The notes under the pieces are model-generated. The model was not told the origin of the DNA. It was given only the letters and a program-made list of their open reading frames with translations, and made no database searches. Position numbers and translations under genes: made by a program. A stretch of DNA of 64,000 nt, taken from contig NZ_JAAZQL010000004.1 in assembly GCF_012275515.1 (NCBI RefSeq), positions 124,001 through 188,000 on the forward strand. The letters are read 5' to 3'. This stretch comes from Novosphingobium sp. SG707 (GTDB lineage: Bacteria > Pseudomonadota > Alphaproteobacteria > Sphingomonadales > Sphingomonadaceae). This document shows positions 55,796-64,000 of the stretch, piece after piece. Position 1 is the first letter of the stretch, and every line of letters begins with the position of its first letter.

Positions 55796-58495
55796 ATGAC
55801 CGAAGAAACCGCCCAGATGCTCGATAAGACCTTTGATCCGGCCGGGATCGAAGCCAAGTGGTATGGCCATTGGGAGGCGAACAACCTGTTCCGCCCCGAG
55901 CGCCCCGATGCGGCGCCCTTTACCATCGTCAACCCGCCGCCCAACGTGACGGGGTCGCTGCATATCGGCCATGCGCTGGACAATACGCTTCAGGACATCG
56001 TGATCCGTTACGAGCGCCTGCGCGGCAAGGATGCGCTCTGGGTGGTGGGTACGGACCATGCCGGCATCGCAACCCAGATGGTGGTCGAGCGCCAGATGGA
56101 AGCGCGCCAGGACAAGCGCACCAATTACACGCGCGAACAATTTATCGACAAGGTCTGGGAATGGAAGGCCGAGAGCGGCGGCACCATCACCGGCCAGTTG
56201 CGCCGTCTGGGCTGTTCGATGGACTGGAGCCGCGAGCAGTTCACGATGGACCCGCATTTCACCAAGGCGGTGGTGAAGGTATTTGTCGACCTCTATAATC
56301 AGGGGCTGATCTATCGCGACAAGCGTCTGGTCAACTGGGACCCCAAGCTGAAGACCGCGATTTCCGACCTTGAGGTGGAAACGCGCGAGGTTCAGGGCAA
56401 TTTCTGGCGCTTCCGCTATCCGCTGGCAGACGGCGTGACTCTGGCCGATGGGCGCGATCATATCGTCGTGGCCACCACGCGGCCGGAGACCATGCTGGCC
56501 GATATGGCGGTGGCGGTTCATCCCGATGACGAGCGCTACAAGAGCGTGGTGGGCAAGTTCGTAAAGCTGCCCATTACCGGCCGTCTAATCCCCATCGTGG
56601 CCGATGAACATGCCGATCCGGCGCTCGGCACGGGCGCGGTCAAGATCACGCCGGGCCACGACTTCAATGACTTTGAAGTGGGCAAGCGCGCAGGGATTGC
56701 GGCGAACCAGATGCTCAACATGCTCGATGCCGATGCCAATGTGGTGCAGGTGGCCGATGGGCTGATCCCGGACGAGTTCGTGGGGATGGAGCGCTTTGAT
56801 GCACGCAAGGCGGTTGTGGCGCGGCTGAAGGCCGATGGCCTGCTGGTGCCGCATGTCACCAAAAGCAAGGAAGGCGAAGAGGTCGAGCATGACGCCGAAC
56901 CTCGCGTGATCCAGACACCCTATGGCGACCGCGGCGGGGTGGTGATCGAGCCTTGGCTGACCGATCAATGGTATGTGAATGCCGCCGTGCTGGCGCAAAA
57001 GCCGATTGAGGCGGTGCGCAGCGGCGCCATCGAGATCGTGCCCAAGAGCTGGGAAAAGACCTTCTTCAACTGGATGGAAAATATCCAGCCGTGGTGTGTG
57101 TCGCGTCAACTGTGGTGGGGGCATCGCATTCCGGCGTGGTATGCCGAGGATGGTCAGGTCTTTGTGGCCGAGACCGAGGAAGAGGCGCAGGCTCTGGCCG
57201 GCAACAAGGCGCTGACCCGCGATTCCGACGTGCTCGACACGTGGTTCTCCTCGGCGCTCTGGCCTTTTGCCACGCTGGGCTGGCCGGACGAGGACGCGCC
57301 GCTGCTAAAGAAGCACTATCCCAATGATCTGCTGGTGTCGGGCTTTGACATCCTGTTCTTCTGGGATGCGCGCATGGCGATGCAGGGCATGCACTTCATG
57401 AAGGAAGTGCCGTGGAAGCGGCTCTATCTGCACGGTCTGGTGCGCGCGGCCGATGGGCAGAAAATGTCCAAGTCGAAGGGCAATGTGGTCGATCCGCTGG
57501 GCCTGATCGACCAGTATGGCGCGGATGCCTTGCGCTTCTTCATGGCGGCGATGGAATCGCAGGGCCGCGATGTGAAGATGGATGAAAAGCGCGTCGAGGG
57601 TTATCGCAACTTTGCGACCAAGCTCTGGAATGCCGCGCGTTTCTGTCAATCCAACGGCATCACGGCATCCACTTCGGTAGCCGCTCCGGTGGCCACCAGC
57701 GCAGTCAACAAGTGGATCATCGGCGAGGTGGTCGAAACCGTTGCCGCGCTCGACAAGGCGATGGCCGAACTGCGCTTTGATGCGGCGGCCAGCGCGATCT
57801 ATCAATTCGTGTGGAATGCTTTCTGCGACTGGTACATCGAACTGATCAAGGGTTCCTTCGATGAGGAAACCAAGGCGGTGGCCGGTTGGGTGCTGGATCA
57901 GATTCTGGTCATGCTCCACCCCTTCATGCCCTTTGTGACCGAAGAGCTGTGGAGCAAGCTGGGCGCGCGCGATGGCGAATTGATCGTGGCGGCATGGCCC
58001 GCCCCTCAGGCCGAAGTGGACGCCGAGGCCAAGCGTGAGGTCGAATGGCTGATTGCGCTCATCGGCAATCTGCGCGGGGCCAAGGTGGAACTGGGCCTTG
58101 CGCCCGGATCGCGCCTCACCGCCTATTTGCCCGACCCCAGCGAGGCGACGCGCGGCATCATCACCCGCAATCCGGTGGCGATTGACCGTTTGGCGCGTCT
58201 GGATGCGATCCACTTTGCCCCGGCCCCTGCGGGCGCGGCGATGCAGGTGGGCGCGGGCGACGCCAATATCATCGTTCCGCTCGAAGGGCTGATCGACGTG
58301 GCGGCGGAAAAGGCGCGTCTGGCCAAAGCCTTGGCCGCCAGCGAGAAGGAGCGCGATTCGCTCTCCAAGCGCCTGTCGAACCCGGCCTTTGTTGAAAAGG
58401 CCAAGCCCGAGGCCATCGACAAGGCCCGTGCCGACCACGCCCATCACGAGAGCGAGGCCACGCGCCTTGCCGCCGCCTTGGCGCGTTTGGGATGA
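55796..58495 (+). CDS. valS: Valyl-tRNA synthetase
   Basis: This 899-residue class Ia synthetase has the ATP-binding HIGH at residues 56-59 ([10 protein letters not shown]) and KMSKS at 556-560. The CP1 editing domain carries the [10 protein letters not shown] and [12 protein letters not shown] motifs, which remove Thr-tRNA. The anticodon domain and a C-terminal coiled coil ([20 protein letters not shown]) complete it. ATG at 55796 ([15 protein letters not shown]) is chosen because an upstream open frame crosses the divergent permease. It is 10 bp from queE. Confidence 0.97.
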   Translation: MTEETAQMLDKTFDPAGIEAKWYGHWEANNLFRPERPDAAPFTIVNPPPNVTGSLHIGHALDNTLQDIVIRYERLRGKDALWVVGTDHAGIATQMVVERQMEARQDKRTNYTREQFIDKVWEWKAESGGTITGQLRRLGCSMDWSREQFTMDPHFTKAVVKVFVDLYNQGLIYRDKRLVNWDPKLKTAISDLEVETREVQGNFWRFRYPLADGVTLADGRDHIVVATTRPETMLADMAVAVHPDDERYKSVVGKFVKLPITGRLIPIVADEHADPALGTGAVKITPGHDFNDFEVGKRAGIAANQMLNMLDADANVVQVADGLIPDEFVGMERFDARKAVVARLKADGLLVPHVTKSKEGEEVEHDAEPRVIQTPYGDRGGVVIEPWLTDQWYVNAAVLAQKPIEAVRSGAIEIVPKSWEKTFFNWMENIQPWCVSRQLWWGHRIPAWYAEDGQVFVAETEEEAQALAGNKALTRDSDVLDTWFSSALWPFATLGWPDEDAPLLKKHYPNDLLVSGFDILFFWDARMAMQGMHFMKEVPWKRLYLHGLVRAADGQKMSKSKGNVVDPLGLIDQYGADALRFFMAAMESQGRDVKMDEKRVEGYRNFATKLWNAARFCQSNGITASTSVAAPVATSAVNKWIIGEVVETVAALDKAMAELRFDAAASAIYQFVWNAFCDWYIELIKGSFDEETKAVAGWVLDQILVMLHPFMPFVTEELWSKLGARDGELIVAAWPAPQAEVDAEAKREVEWLIALIGNLRGAKVELGLAPGSRLTAYLPDPSEATRGIITRNPVAIDRLARLDAIHFAPAPAGAAMQVGAGDANIIVPLEGLIDVAAEKARLAKALAASEKERDSLSKRLSNPAFVEKAKPEAIDKARADHAHHESEATRLAAALARLG

Positions 58496-58505
58496 TGCTG
58501 GCCCG

Positions 58506-59249
58506 ATGACTCTGGCACTCGCAACGATCACTCCGGGCAAACCGGAAATCTTTGCTGCCTTGCAAGGCGAAGGGGCGTCCATCGGGCGCCCCTGCGTCTT
58601 CCTGCGCCTGTCGCGCTGCAATCTGGCGTGTGCATGGTGTGATACGGCCTACACCTGGCGGTTCGAGGGCGACAACCGGCCCCACAAGGACGGGATCGCC
58701 TTTGACCGGGCCGACAATCAACTGGTCTGGGCAGAAGCGGCGGTTGCCGAGGCCATCCACGCCTTTGGCCAAAGCCGACTCGTCATCACCGGGGGTGAGC
58801 CTTTGCTTCAAGCCCCTGCCCTGGTGCGGATGCTCGATCATCTTTTTACGCTGGGCAATTATCAGGTCGAGATTGAGAGCAATGGGTCGGTTGTGCCGTC
58901 CGAGGCGCTGGCCGCGCGGGTGGGCCAATATAATGTCAGCCCCAAGCTGGGCCATTCGGGCAACCCGCGCGATCTGGCCATCCGGCCCGAGGCTTTGCGT
59001 TTTTTTGCCCAATATCCCAAGGCTTTCTTCAAATTCGTTGTCGCCACGCCGGATGATGTCGACGAAGTCGCTGCGCTGGCGGCCGAGCATGGCCTGCCTG
59101 CCGAGCGCATCTTCCTGATGCCCGAGGGGCGCGACCCGGAAACGCTGCGCGCGCGGATGGTATGGATTGCTGATCTTTGTCTGCAGCGCGGCTATGCGAT
59201 GACAGACCGCTTGCATATTCATCTTTCCGGCGACACCAGAGGCACATGA
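58506..59249 (+). CDS. queE: 7-carboxy-7-deazaguanine synthase QueE
   Basis: This 247-residue radical SAM enzyme has C38-x3-C42-x2-C45 (RCNLACAWCDT) for the 4Fe-4S cluster, the substrate-side EIFAALQGEGASIGRPCVF (in parts), and the ITGGEPLLQ SAM-contact motif. It makes the deazaguanine ring for queuosine. QueC, QueD and QueF are not in the window. ATG at 58506 is taken, 10 bp after valS. It ends in an ATGA overlap with the MATE gene. Confidence 0.92.
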   Translation: MTLALATITPGKPEIFAALQGEGASIGRPCVFLRLSRCNLACAWCDTAYTWRFEGDNRPHKDGIAFDRADNQLVWAEAAVAEAIHAFGQSRLVITGGEPLLQAPALVRMLDHLFTLGNYQVEIESNGSVVPSEALAARVGQYNVSPKLGHSGNPRDLAIRPEALRFFAQYPKAFFKFVVATPDDVDEVAALAAEHGLPAERIFLMPEGRDPETLRARMVWIADLCLQRGYAMTDRLHIHLSGDTRGT

Positions 59250-60685
59250 GCGAATTTGTCACCGAAGAAGCGCCGCCTTCCGATGCGCGCCCCCATGGCC
59301 ACGCCACCCCGATGCGGGGCGATCTGACGCAGGGGCCAATCCTGAAAACGCTGCTGCTGTTTTCGATTCCCACCCTGCTCTCCAACCTGCTGCAAACGCT
59401 CAACGGCACGGTCAACTCGATTTGGGTGGGCAAGCTGATCGGGGAAAGCGCGCTGGCGGCCACGGCCAATGTCAACATCATCATGTTCCTGATGATGGCC
59501 ACGGTGTTCGGCTTTGGCATGGCCACGACCGTGCGCGTGGGGCAATCCTTCGGCGCGCGCGATATGGACAGTGCGCGGGTAACTTTCGGCTCGGGCATGG
59601 GCTTTTGCGTGGCGCTCTCGGTGCTGATCGGCATCATCGGCTCGGTGCTGGCGCCCAAGCTGCTGCATCTGATGGCCACGCCCGAGGCAAGCCGGATCGA
59701 GGCGCTAGACTATCTGCGCGTGGTGTTCATCACCATGCCGTTCGGGTCGATTTCGATCATGCTCTCGATGGGTATGCGCGGAGTGGGCGACGCCAAGGTG
59801 CCGCTTTTCGCGATGATCCTGACCGTGCTGATCGACATCACGATGAACCCGCTGCTGATCCGCGGCTTTGGCCCGATCCCGGCGATGGGGATTTCGGGTT
59901 CGGCATGGTCGACGGCGGCGGCCAATTTCGCCGGGGCGGCGCTGATGCTGGGCTGGATCTATGCGCGCGACCTGCCCTTGCGGCTGCGGGGTGAGGAATG
60001 GGCCTATCTGCGCCCGCGCGGGGATGAGCTGCGCTTTATCATCGCCAAGGGTCTGCCGATGGGCGCGCAAATGCTGCTGGTCTCCTCGGCCGGTTTGGTG
60101 ATGGTCGGGCTGGTCAACCGCGAGGGCGTGGCGACCGCTGCGGCCTATGGCGCGTCGATGCAATTGTGGAACTATCTGCAAATGCCCGCCTTTGCCATTG
60201 CCAGCGCGGTTTCGGCCATGGTGGCGCAGAATGTCGGCGCGGGGCTGCACAAGCGGGTCAGCAAGATCACGATGCGAGGGCTGATCGTGAACGAGAGCGT
60301 GACGGTGACGCTGGCCGTGCTGATCGTGATCTTCGATGCGCCGCTTTTGCGCATGTTCCTTGTGCCCGGCAGCCCGTCGATCCCGATCGCCCAGCATATG
60401 CAGCCGATCGTCAGCGTGTCCTTCGTGCTGTTTGGCATCATGATGATCCTGACGGGCACGATGCGGGCTTATGGCACGGTGATCCTTCCGCTCGTCATCA
60501 TGTTTGTGGCCATGTATCCGGCGCGCGTGGGCTTCTACTTTGTCGCCTTTCCCTATCTGGGGGCCAATGCGCTCTGGTATGCCTATCCGTTCAGCGCGGT
60601 GATCGCCGTGGCGATGACCAGCGCGATCTATCTGCGCGGAAACTGGCGCAAGGCGACGCCCAAGCCGGGTGGCCGTCCCGCCTAA
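59246..60685 (+). CDS. MATE-family efflux transporter
   Basis: The protein has 479 residues with about 12 hydrophobic segments in two MatE repeats (about 30-190 and 255-420). FSIPTLLSNLLQTLNGTVNS in helix 1 is the usual family start. It exports drugs or metabolites using H+ or Na+. ATG at 59246 overlaps queE by 4 bp, so the two are co-translated although no functional link is known. The opposing HerA-like gene ends 11 bp after the stop. Confidence 0.93.
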   Translation: MSEFVTEEAPPSDARPHGHATPMRGDLTQGPILKTLLLFSIPTLLSNLLQTLNGTVNSIWVGKLIGESALAATANVNIIMFLMMATVFGFGMATTVRVGQSFGARDMDSARVTFGSGMGFCVALSVLIGIIGSVLAPKLLHLMATPEASRIEALDYLRVVFITMPFGSISIMLSMGMRGVGDAKVPLFAMILTVLIDITMNPLLIRGFGPIPAMGISGSAWSTAAANFAGAALMLGWIYARDLPLRLRGEEWAYLRPRGDELRFIIAKGLPMGAQMLLVSSAGLVMVGLVNREGVATAAAYGASMQLWNYLQMPAFAIASAVSAMVAQNVGAGLHKRVSKITMRGLIVNESVTVTLAVLIVIFDAPLLRMFLVPGSPSIPIAQHMQPIVSVSFVLFGIMMILTGTMRAYGTVILPLVIMFVAMYPARVGFYFVAFPYLGANALWYAYPFSAVIAVAMTSAIYLRGNWRKATPKPGGRPA

Positions 60686-60696
60686 CGCCCAGTCAA

Positions 60697-62394
60697 TCAG
60701 CGCCCTTGGGTGCGCCAGCGTTGGACGGTGCGCATCACCATCTGGTGATCATCGCCGCTCTGGCGCCAAAGCTGGCTGAAAGACGGATCGGAGGAGGCGG
60801 GCCGCTTGGCTTCCTCCAGATCGTCGAACGAAACACGCATTGGAATGCCCACACCCTCGCCGCAGATGATGCATTCACGGTTGCGCAGCGCGGGGATCGA
60901 ATCGAGAAAGCCGCGTGCGCCCTCGGGCATGGCCGCGCGCACAAAGGCCTGATCGCGCTCGTTGTTCAGACGCATCGACAGGATCGTGCCGCATTGGCTC
61001 AGCACGCCTTCGGCGAGATCTGAGGGCCGCTGGGTAACAAGGCCCAGCGAGACGCCGTATTTGCGCCCTTCCTTGGCAATGCGCGACAGGATGCGGCCGA
61101 CCGAGGAACCATCTGCGTTCTTCTCATTGGGGACATAGCGATGCGCTTCCTCGCACACCAGCAGGATGGGGCGGGTATCCTCCTCGCGCGCCCAGATCGA
61201 AAAATCGAACACCAGCCGCGAGAGCAGCGCCACCACTGTGGAGGTGACTTCCGAGGGCACGCCTGACACGTCGATGATCGCAATCGGCTGCCCCGCCGAG
61301 GGCAGGCGGAACATGCGCGAGAGCACATCCACCATCGTATCGCCCACCAGCATGCCGGAAAACAGGAAGTTGAAGCGCGGATCGCCCCGCAATTCGTCGA
61401 TGCGGCTTTTCAACCGGACATAGGGCGCGGTGGTCGTCGCCTTTTCCAGCTTGCCCATTTCATTGTGCAGGACCGCCTGAAGATCGCTGATCAGATAGGG
61501 CACCGGCGAATCCACCGTGATCCGCCCGCCCAGCGCTTCGGCCAGCCGGTTCTTCTGCCGCGCGGCCAACAGGCATTTGCCCAGGATCTCGGCATCGACC
61601 TGCCGGTTCTCTCCCTGGCTGGAAAGGAGGATCTCGCAATGCTCCTCGAAATTCATCAGCCAATAGGGCAATTGCAGGTTCGACACGTCAAGGATCAACC
61701 CCGTCTGCCGAAAGGCGCTGGCATATTCGCCATGCGGGTCGATCATCAGGATATGGCCCTGAGGCGCCAGTTCGCAGATCCGGTGCAGGATCAGCGCCAG
61801 CGCGGTCGACTTGCCCGTACCGGTCGAACCGAGCAGCGCAAAATGCTTGCCCAGCAGCGAATCGATATAAAGGCTGGCGCGGATCGTGGTGGTCGGGTGA
61901 ACCTTGCCGATGGTGACCACCGCGCGCCCGTCGCCCGAATAAATATGGCGCAGGTCGCGCGTGCTGGCCGGATAGACCATCGCGCCGGGCAGTGGATATT
62001 GCGTCACCCCGCGCCGGAAACCGGTCAGCGCCCCGCTTTGCGGATCGAGCGTCCCCTCGCCCAGAAAATCCACGGTGGCGATGATGCCTTCATCGGCCCT
62101 GCGCCCCTGTTTTTGGTCACGAATGCTGGCCAGCAGGCAGGTCTGGCCAGCCATGATGCGGATCTGGCTGCCCACAAGCCCCGATTGCGCAATCGAAGGG
62201 TCCGCATCCGCGCCGCATTCAGCCAGACGCTCCAGATCGAGCGCGATGAGCCCGCCCGCCCCCGAAATTTCCAGAACCACGCCCATCGGCTGGGCCGAAT
62301 TGGGCAAGCGATCGTCATGATCGCCCAGTCCTGCCCGGTCTGTGCCCTGCGCGCCATAGGCGCCACCAAAGCCAGAATTGGCCATGTCATTCAT
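60697..62394 (-). CDS. HerA-like (DUF87) DNA-translocating ATPase
   Basis: The protein has 565 residues. An N-terminal HAS-barrel-like region (about 35-160) is followed by the HerA/FtsK-type RecA core with Walker A GSTGTGKST (189-197), IDPHGEYASAF, Walker B LLVCEEAHRYVP (about 410) and QRPSDLAEGVLSQCGT (arginine/glutamine sensor region). HerA proteins form hexamers that pump DNA, often with the nuclease NurA; no nurA-like gene is next to it. ATG at 62394 or 62385 is the start. An inverted repeat CCCTAT ... ATAGGG (62424-62449) lies in its leader. Confidence 0.88.
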   Translation of the reverse strand: MNDMANSGFGGAYGAQGTDRAGLGDHDDRLPNSAQPMGVVLEISGAGGLIALDLERLAECGADADPSIAQSGLVGSQIRIMAGQTCLLASIRDQKQGRRADEGIIATVDFLGEGTLDPQSGALTGFRRGVTQYPLPGAMVYPASTRDLRHIYSGDGRAVVTIGKVHPTTTIRASLYIDSLLGKHFALLGSTGTGKSTALALILHRICELAPQGHILMIDPHGEYASAFRQTGLILDVSNLQLPYWLMNFEEHCEILLSSQGENRQVDAEILGKCLLAARQKNRLAEALGGRITVDSPVPYLISDLQAVLHNEMGKLEKATTTAPYVRLKSRIDELRGDPRFNFLFSGMLVGDTMVDVLSRMFRLPSAGQPIAIIDVSGVPSEVTSTVVALLSRLVFDFSIWAREEDTRPILLVCEEAHRYVPNEKNADGSSVGRILSRIAKEGRKYGVSLGLVTQRPSDLAEGVLSQCGTILSMRLNNERDQAFVRAAMPEGARGFLDSIPALRNRECIICGEGVGIPMRVSFDDLEEAKRPASSDPSFSQLWRQSGDDHQMVMRTVQRWRTQGR

Positions 62395-62485
62395 GCCAAT
62401 CGGGCCTTTACCGAGATGCGAACCCCTATCATTGCATCAGGGAATAGGGCAGAAAAGGTTAATATTAGGCTTAATTATCACCCGC

Positions 62486-63265
62486 TCAGAACAGCGCGAA
62501 CAACCGCCCCGCCACCCAGCCCATCACCACCGACACCGCCACGGCCATCAGCCCATAGGCCAACGCTTCCTTTTGCGAAAAATCGGCGACGGCTTTTTCA
62601 AAACCCTGCTTGCCCACCTCAACCCGCGCCGTGGCCGATGCCACTACGCGGCCCTTGCGCACGGCAAAGGTTTCGGCGGTATAAACCCCCGGTTGCACAC
62701 TTGAGGGCAAATCAATGCGCGCGGAGTAAAGCACGCCGCCATTGATGGTGACGCCCGAATCGTCCTGATGAAACAGGCCCTGCCGCTGCATCAGATCGAC
62801 AAGGCCCTTGGCGAAATGGGTTTCGCGCGCGGGGTCGATGCTGTCGCTGGGCGAAAGTTGCAGCGAATCGAGACCGAGCTGGTAAATCGCCGCTGTGCGC
62901 GGATCGGTAATCTGGCGGATCGGGCGATTGGCCACCACGGCATAGAAACTGGGCACCGAGCGCAGCGTGGTATATTCGGCATTGACCCACATGCCCGCCA
63001 CCTTGCGCTTTTCGCGCAGGACCATCTGATGCGCGGGCCCTTCGAGCACCACCACCACATCATAATCGCGCGCTGCCCCCGCAACCGGGCCGCCGCCATC
63101 GGGCGACATGATCGCGCCAAACAGCAGCAATTGCGCCCCAGTAAAGCCCTGCCGCAATTCGATGCGATGCTGGGAAATATCGGTGACCAGCACTGGCTCG
63201 GCCGCAGCAGCCCAAGGAGCCCCGGCCAGCAGATAAAGCGCAAGCAGGGCGAGCAGCCGCCTCAC
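62486..63265 (-). CDS. TIGR02186-family membrane-anchored periplasmic protein
   Basis: The protein has 259 residues. A signal peptide (MRRLLALLALYLLAGAPWAAAAE) is followed by a beta-rich periplasmic body with VVVVLEGPAHQMVLREKRKVAGMWVN (in parts), and a C-terminal transmembrane helix (about 235-255, GLMAVAVSVVMGWVAGRLFAL). This matches the alphaproteobacterial TIGR02186 family, of unknown function, almost always found next to a TauE-type permease. It overlaps that permease gene by 4 bp here, so a joint role in sulfur-compound export is likely but unproven. Confidence 0.87.
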   Translation of the reverse strand: MRRLLALLALYLLAGAPWAAAAEPVLVTDISQHRIELRQGFTGAQLLLFGAIMSPDGGGPVAGAARDYDVVVVLEGPAHQMVLREKRKVAGMWVNAEYTTLRSVPSFYAVVANRPIRQITDPRTAAIYQLGLDSLQLSPSDSIDPARETHFAKGLVDLMQRQGLFHQDDSGVTINGGVLYSARIDLPSSVQPGVYTAETFAVRKGRVVASATARVEVGKQGFEKAVADFSQKEALAYGLMAVAVSVVMGWVAGRLFALF

Positions 63266-64000
63266 AGCAGGCTCACCGTAAAGATTTCATCCGGCCGCCA
63301 TGTCAGCCCCAGCGCCATACGCGCCGCGACCGCCAGCACGATGGCCGCCAGCGCAAGGCGCAGCTTGACGGGGCTTGCCGTAGTGGCAAAACGCGCGCCC
63401 AATTGCGCGCCCGACACCGACCCGATCAGCAACAGTCCGGCCAGCACAATATCCACCGCCCGCGTGGTCAGCGCATGCATCATCGTGGTGGCCATGGTCA
63501 CGAACAGGATCTGAAACAGGCTGGTTCCCACCACCACCTGTGCGCTCATACCCAGAATGTAGAGCATGGCCGGAACCAGCACGAAACCGCCGCCGATCCC
63601 CATCAGCATGGTCAGAATGCCGGTGAACATGCCCAGCAGCAAAGGCGCCAGCGGCGAAATATACAGGCCCGAGCGATAGAACCGCCACCGCCCCGGCAAA
63701 CGCGTCACCAGCGGATGATGCCGACGCTTGCGCACCGGGCGCGCGCCCGTGCCGCCCGCCCGCAGGGTCTGAATGCTCTCGCGCGCCATCATCGCGCCAA
63801 TGCCGCCCAGCATCGACACATAAAGCAGGTTGATGACCGTATCGATCTGCCCCAGCGCCTGCAGCAGGCTAAAGAGCAACGCCCCCAGCCCCGTGCCCAA
63901 CACGCCGCCCGCCACCAGCACCAGCCCCATGCGGTAATCCACCCCGCCGCGCTGGTGATGCGCCAACATGCCCGACACGCTGGCCCCAGTCACCTGGCTG
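63262..64000 (-). CDS. TauE/SafE-family permease (N-terminal part cut by window end)
   Basis: At least 246 residues are present; the frame stays open to the right edge, so the true N-terminus lies beyond it. Hydrophobic segments recur through the fragment, with GVLGTGLGALLF and the second half FTGILTMLMGIGGGFVLVPAML, the repeated TauE GxGGG-type motif. The family moves sulfite, sulfoacetate or other organosulfur anions. It pairs with the TIGR02186 gene downstream. Confidence 0.88.
   Translation of the reverse strand, partial: SQVTGASVSGMLAHHQRGGVDYRMGLVLVAGGVLGTGLGALLFSLLQALGQIDTVINLLYVSMLGGIGAMMARESIQTLRAGGTGARPVRKRRHHPLVTRLPGRWRFYRSGLYISPLAPLLLGMFTGILTMLMGIGGGFVLVPAMLYILGMSAQVVVGTSLFQILFVTMATTMMHALTTRAVDIVLAGLLLIGSVSGAQLGARFATTASPVKLRLALAAIVLAVAARMALGLTWRPDEIFTVSLL

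Overview
The window is high-GC alphaproteobacterial chromosome, most like a sphingomonad (Novosphingobium/Sphingobium type). The evidence is a full protocatechuate 4,5-cleavage (lig) gene set, a LigM-type tetrahydrofolate-dependent O-demethylase, the nfuA-tsaB-rimI-mucR-fur block, an ATP12 chaperone gene, GatCAB, and TIGR02186 next to TauE. No tRNA, rRNA, CRISPR array, transposase or phage gene was seen. The assignment rests on gene content, not on a database search.

Layout. 1-11.8 kb holds mostly core genes: the end of a SulP transporter, a ParB-like protein, a quinone oxidoreductase, LysE, class II DAHP synthase, a large M16 peptidase, nfuA-tsaB-rimI, mucR, fur and an aldo/keto reductase. 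12.1-20.6 kb is the lig island. The minus-strand operon is oxidoreductase-ligJ-ligA-ligB-ligC, behind a LysR regulator with two N-terminal HTH domains. The plus-strand operon is ligK, a repeat element, ligU and ligI. Together these genes take protocatechuate through CHMS, PDC, oxalomesaconate and CHA to pyruvate and oxaloacetate. 20.7-26.1 kb carries a LysR gene and a NodT/EmrA/EmrB tripartite efflux pump. 26.2-28.6 kb has a 3-oxoacid CoA-transferase pair and a divergent LysR gene. 28.9-33.4 kb is a one-carbon/demethylation divergon: metF-purU-folB on the minus strand and hydrolase-ligM on the plus strand. It would convert vanillate-type methoxyaromatics into lig substrates and recycle methyl-THF.

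33.4-64 kb is housekeeping: mtnP, a GST, clpB, an M28 peptidase, an outer-membrane barrel, a second M16 peptidase, gatCAB with a small ORF between gatA and gatB, an FKBP, rpsU, an RluC-type synthase, paiB, a HAD hydrolase, ATP12, an Mla-type lipid ABC system, valS, queE, a MATE transporter, a HerA-like ATPase, TIGR02186 and TauE (cut by the window end).

The most unusual structure is a dispersed, non-coding composite palindromic repeat. Six long copies (138-236 bp) and one 45-bp solo form carry a GCCTCCGGCGGG-type end. Five of them, including the solo form, also end in the inverted complement. Most arms carry their own hairpin, and four of the long copies have a terminator-like central hairpin. 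Several copies fill convergent intergenic spaces almost exactly. Other notable signals are a motif shared by the two lig promoters, a perfect palindrome in the ligM/metF divergon, and the tandem-HTH LysR.
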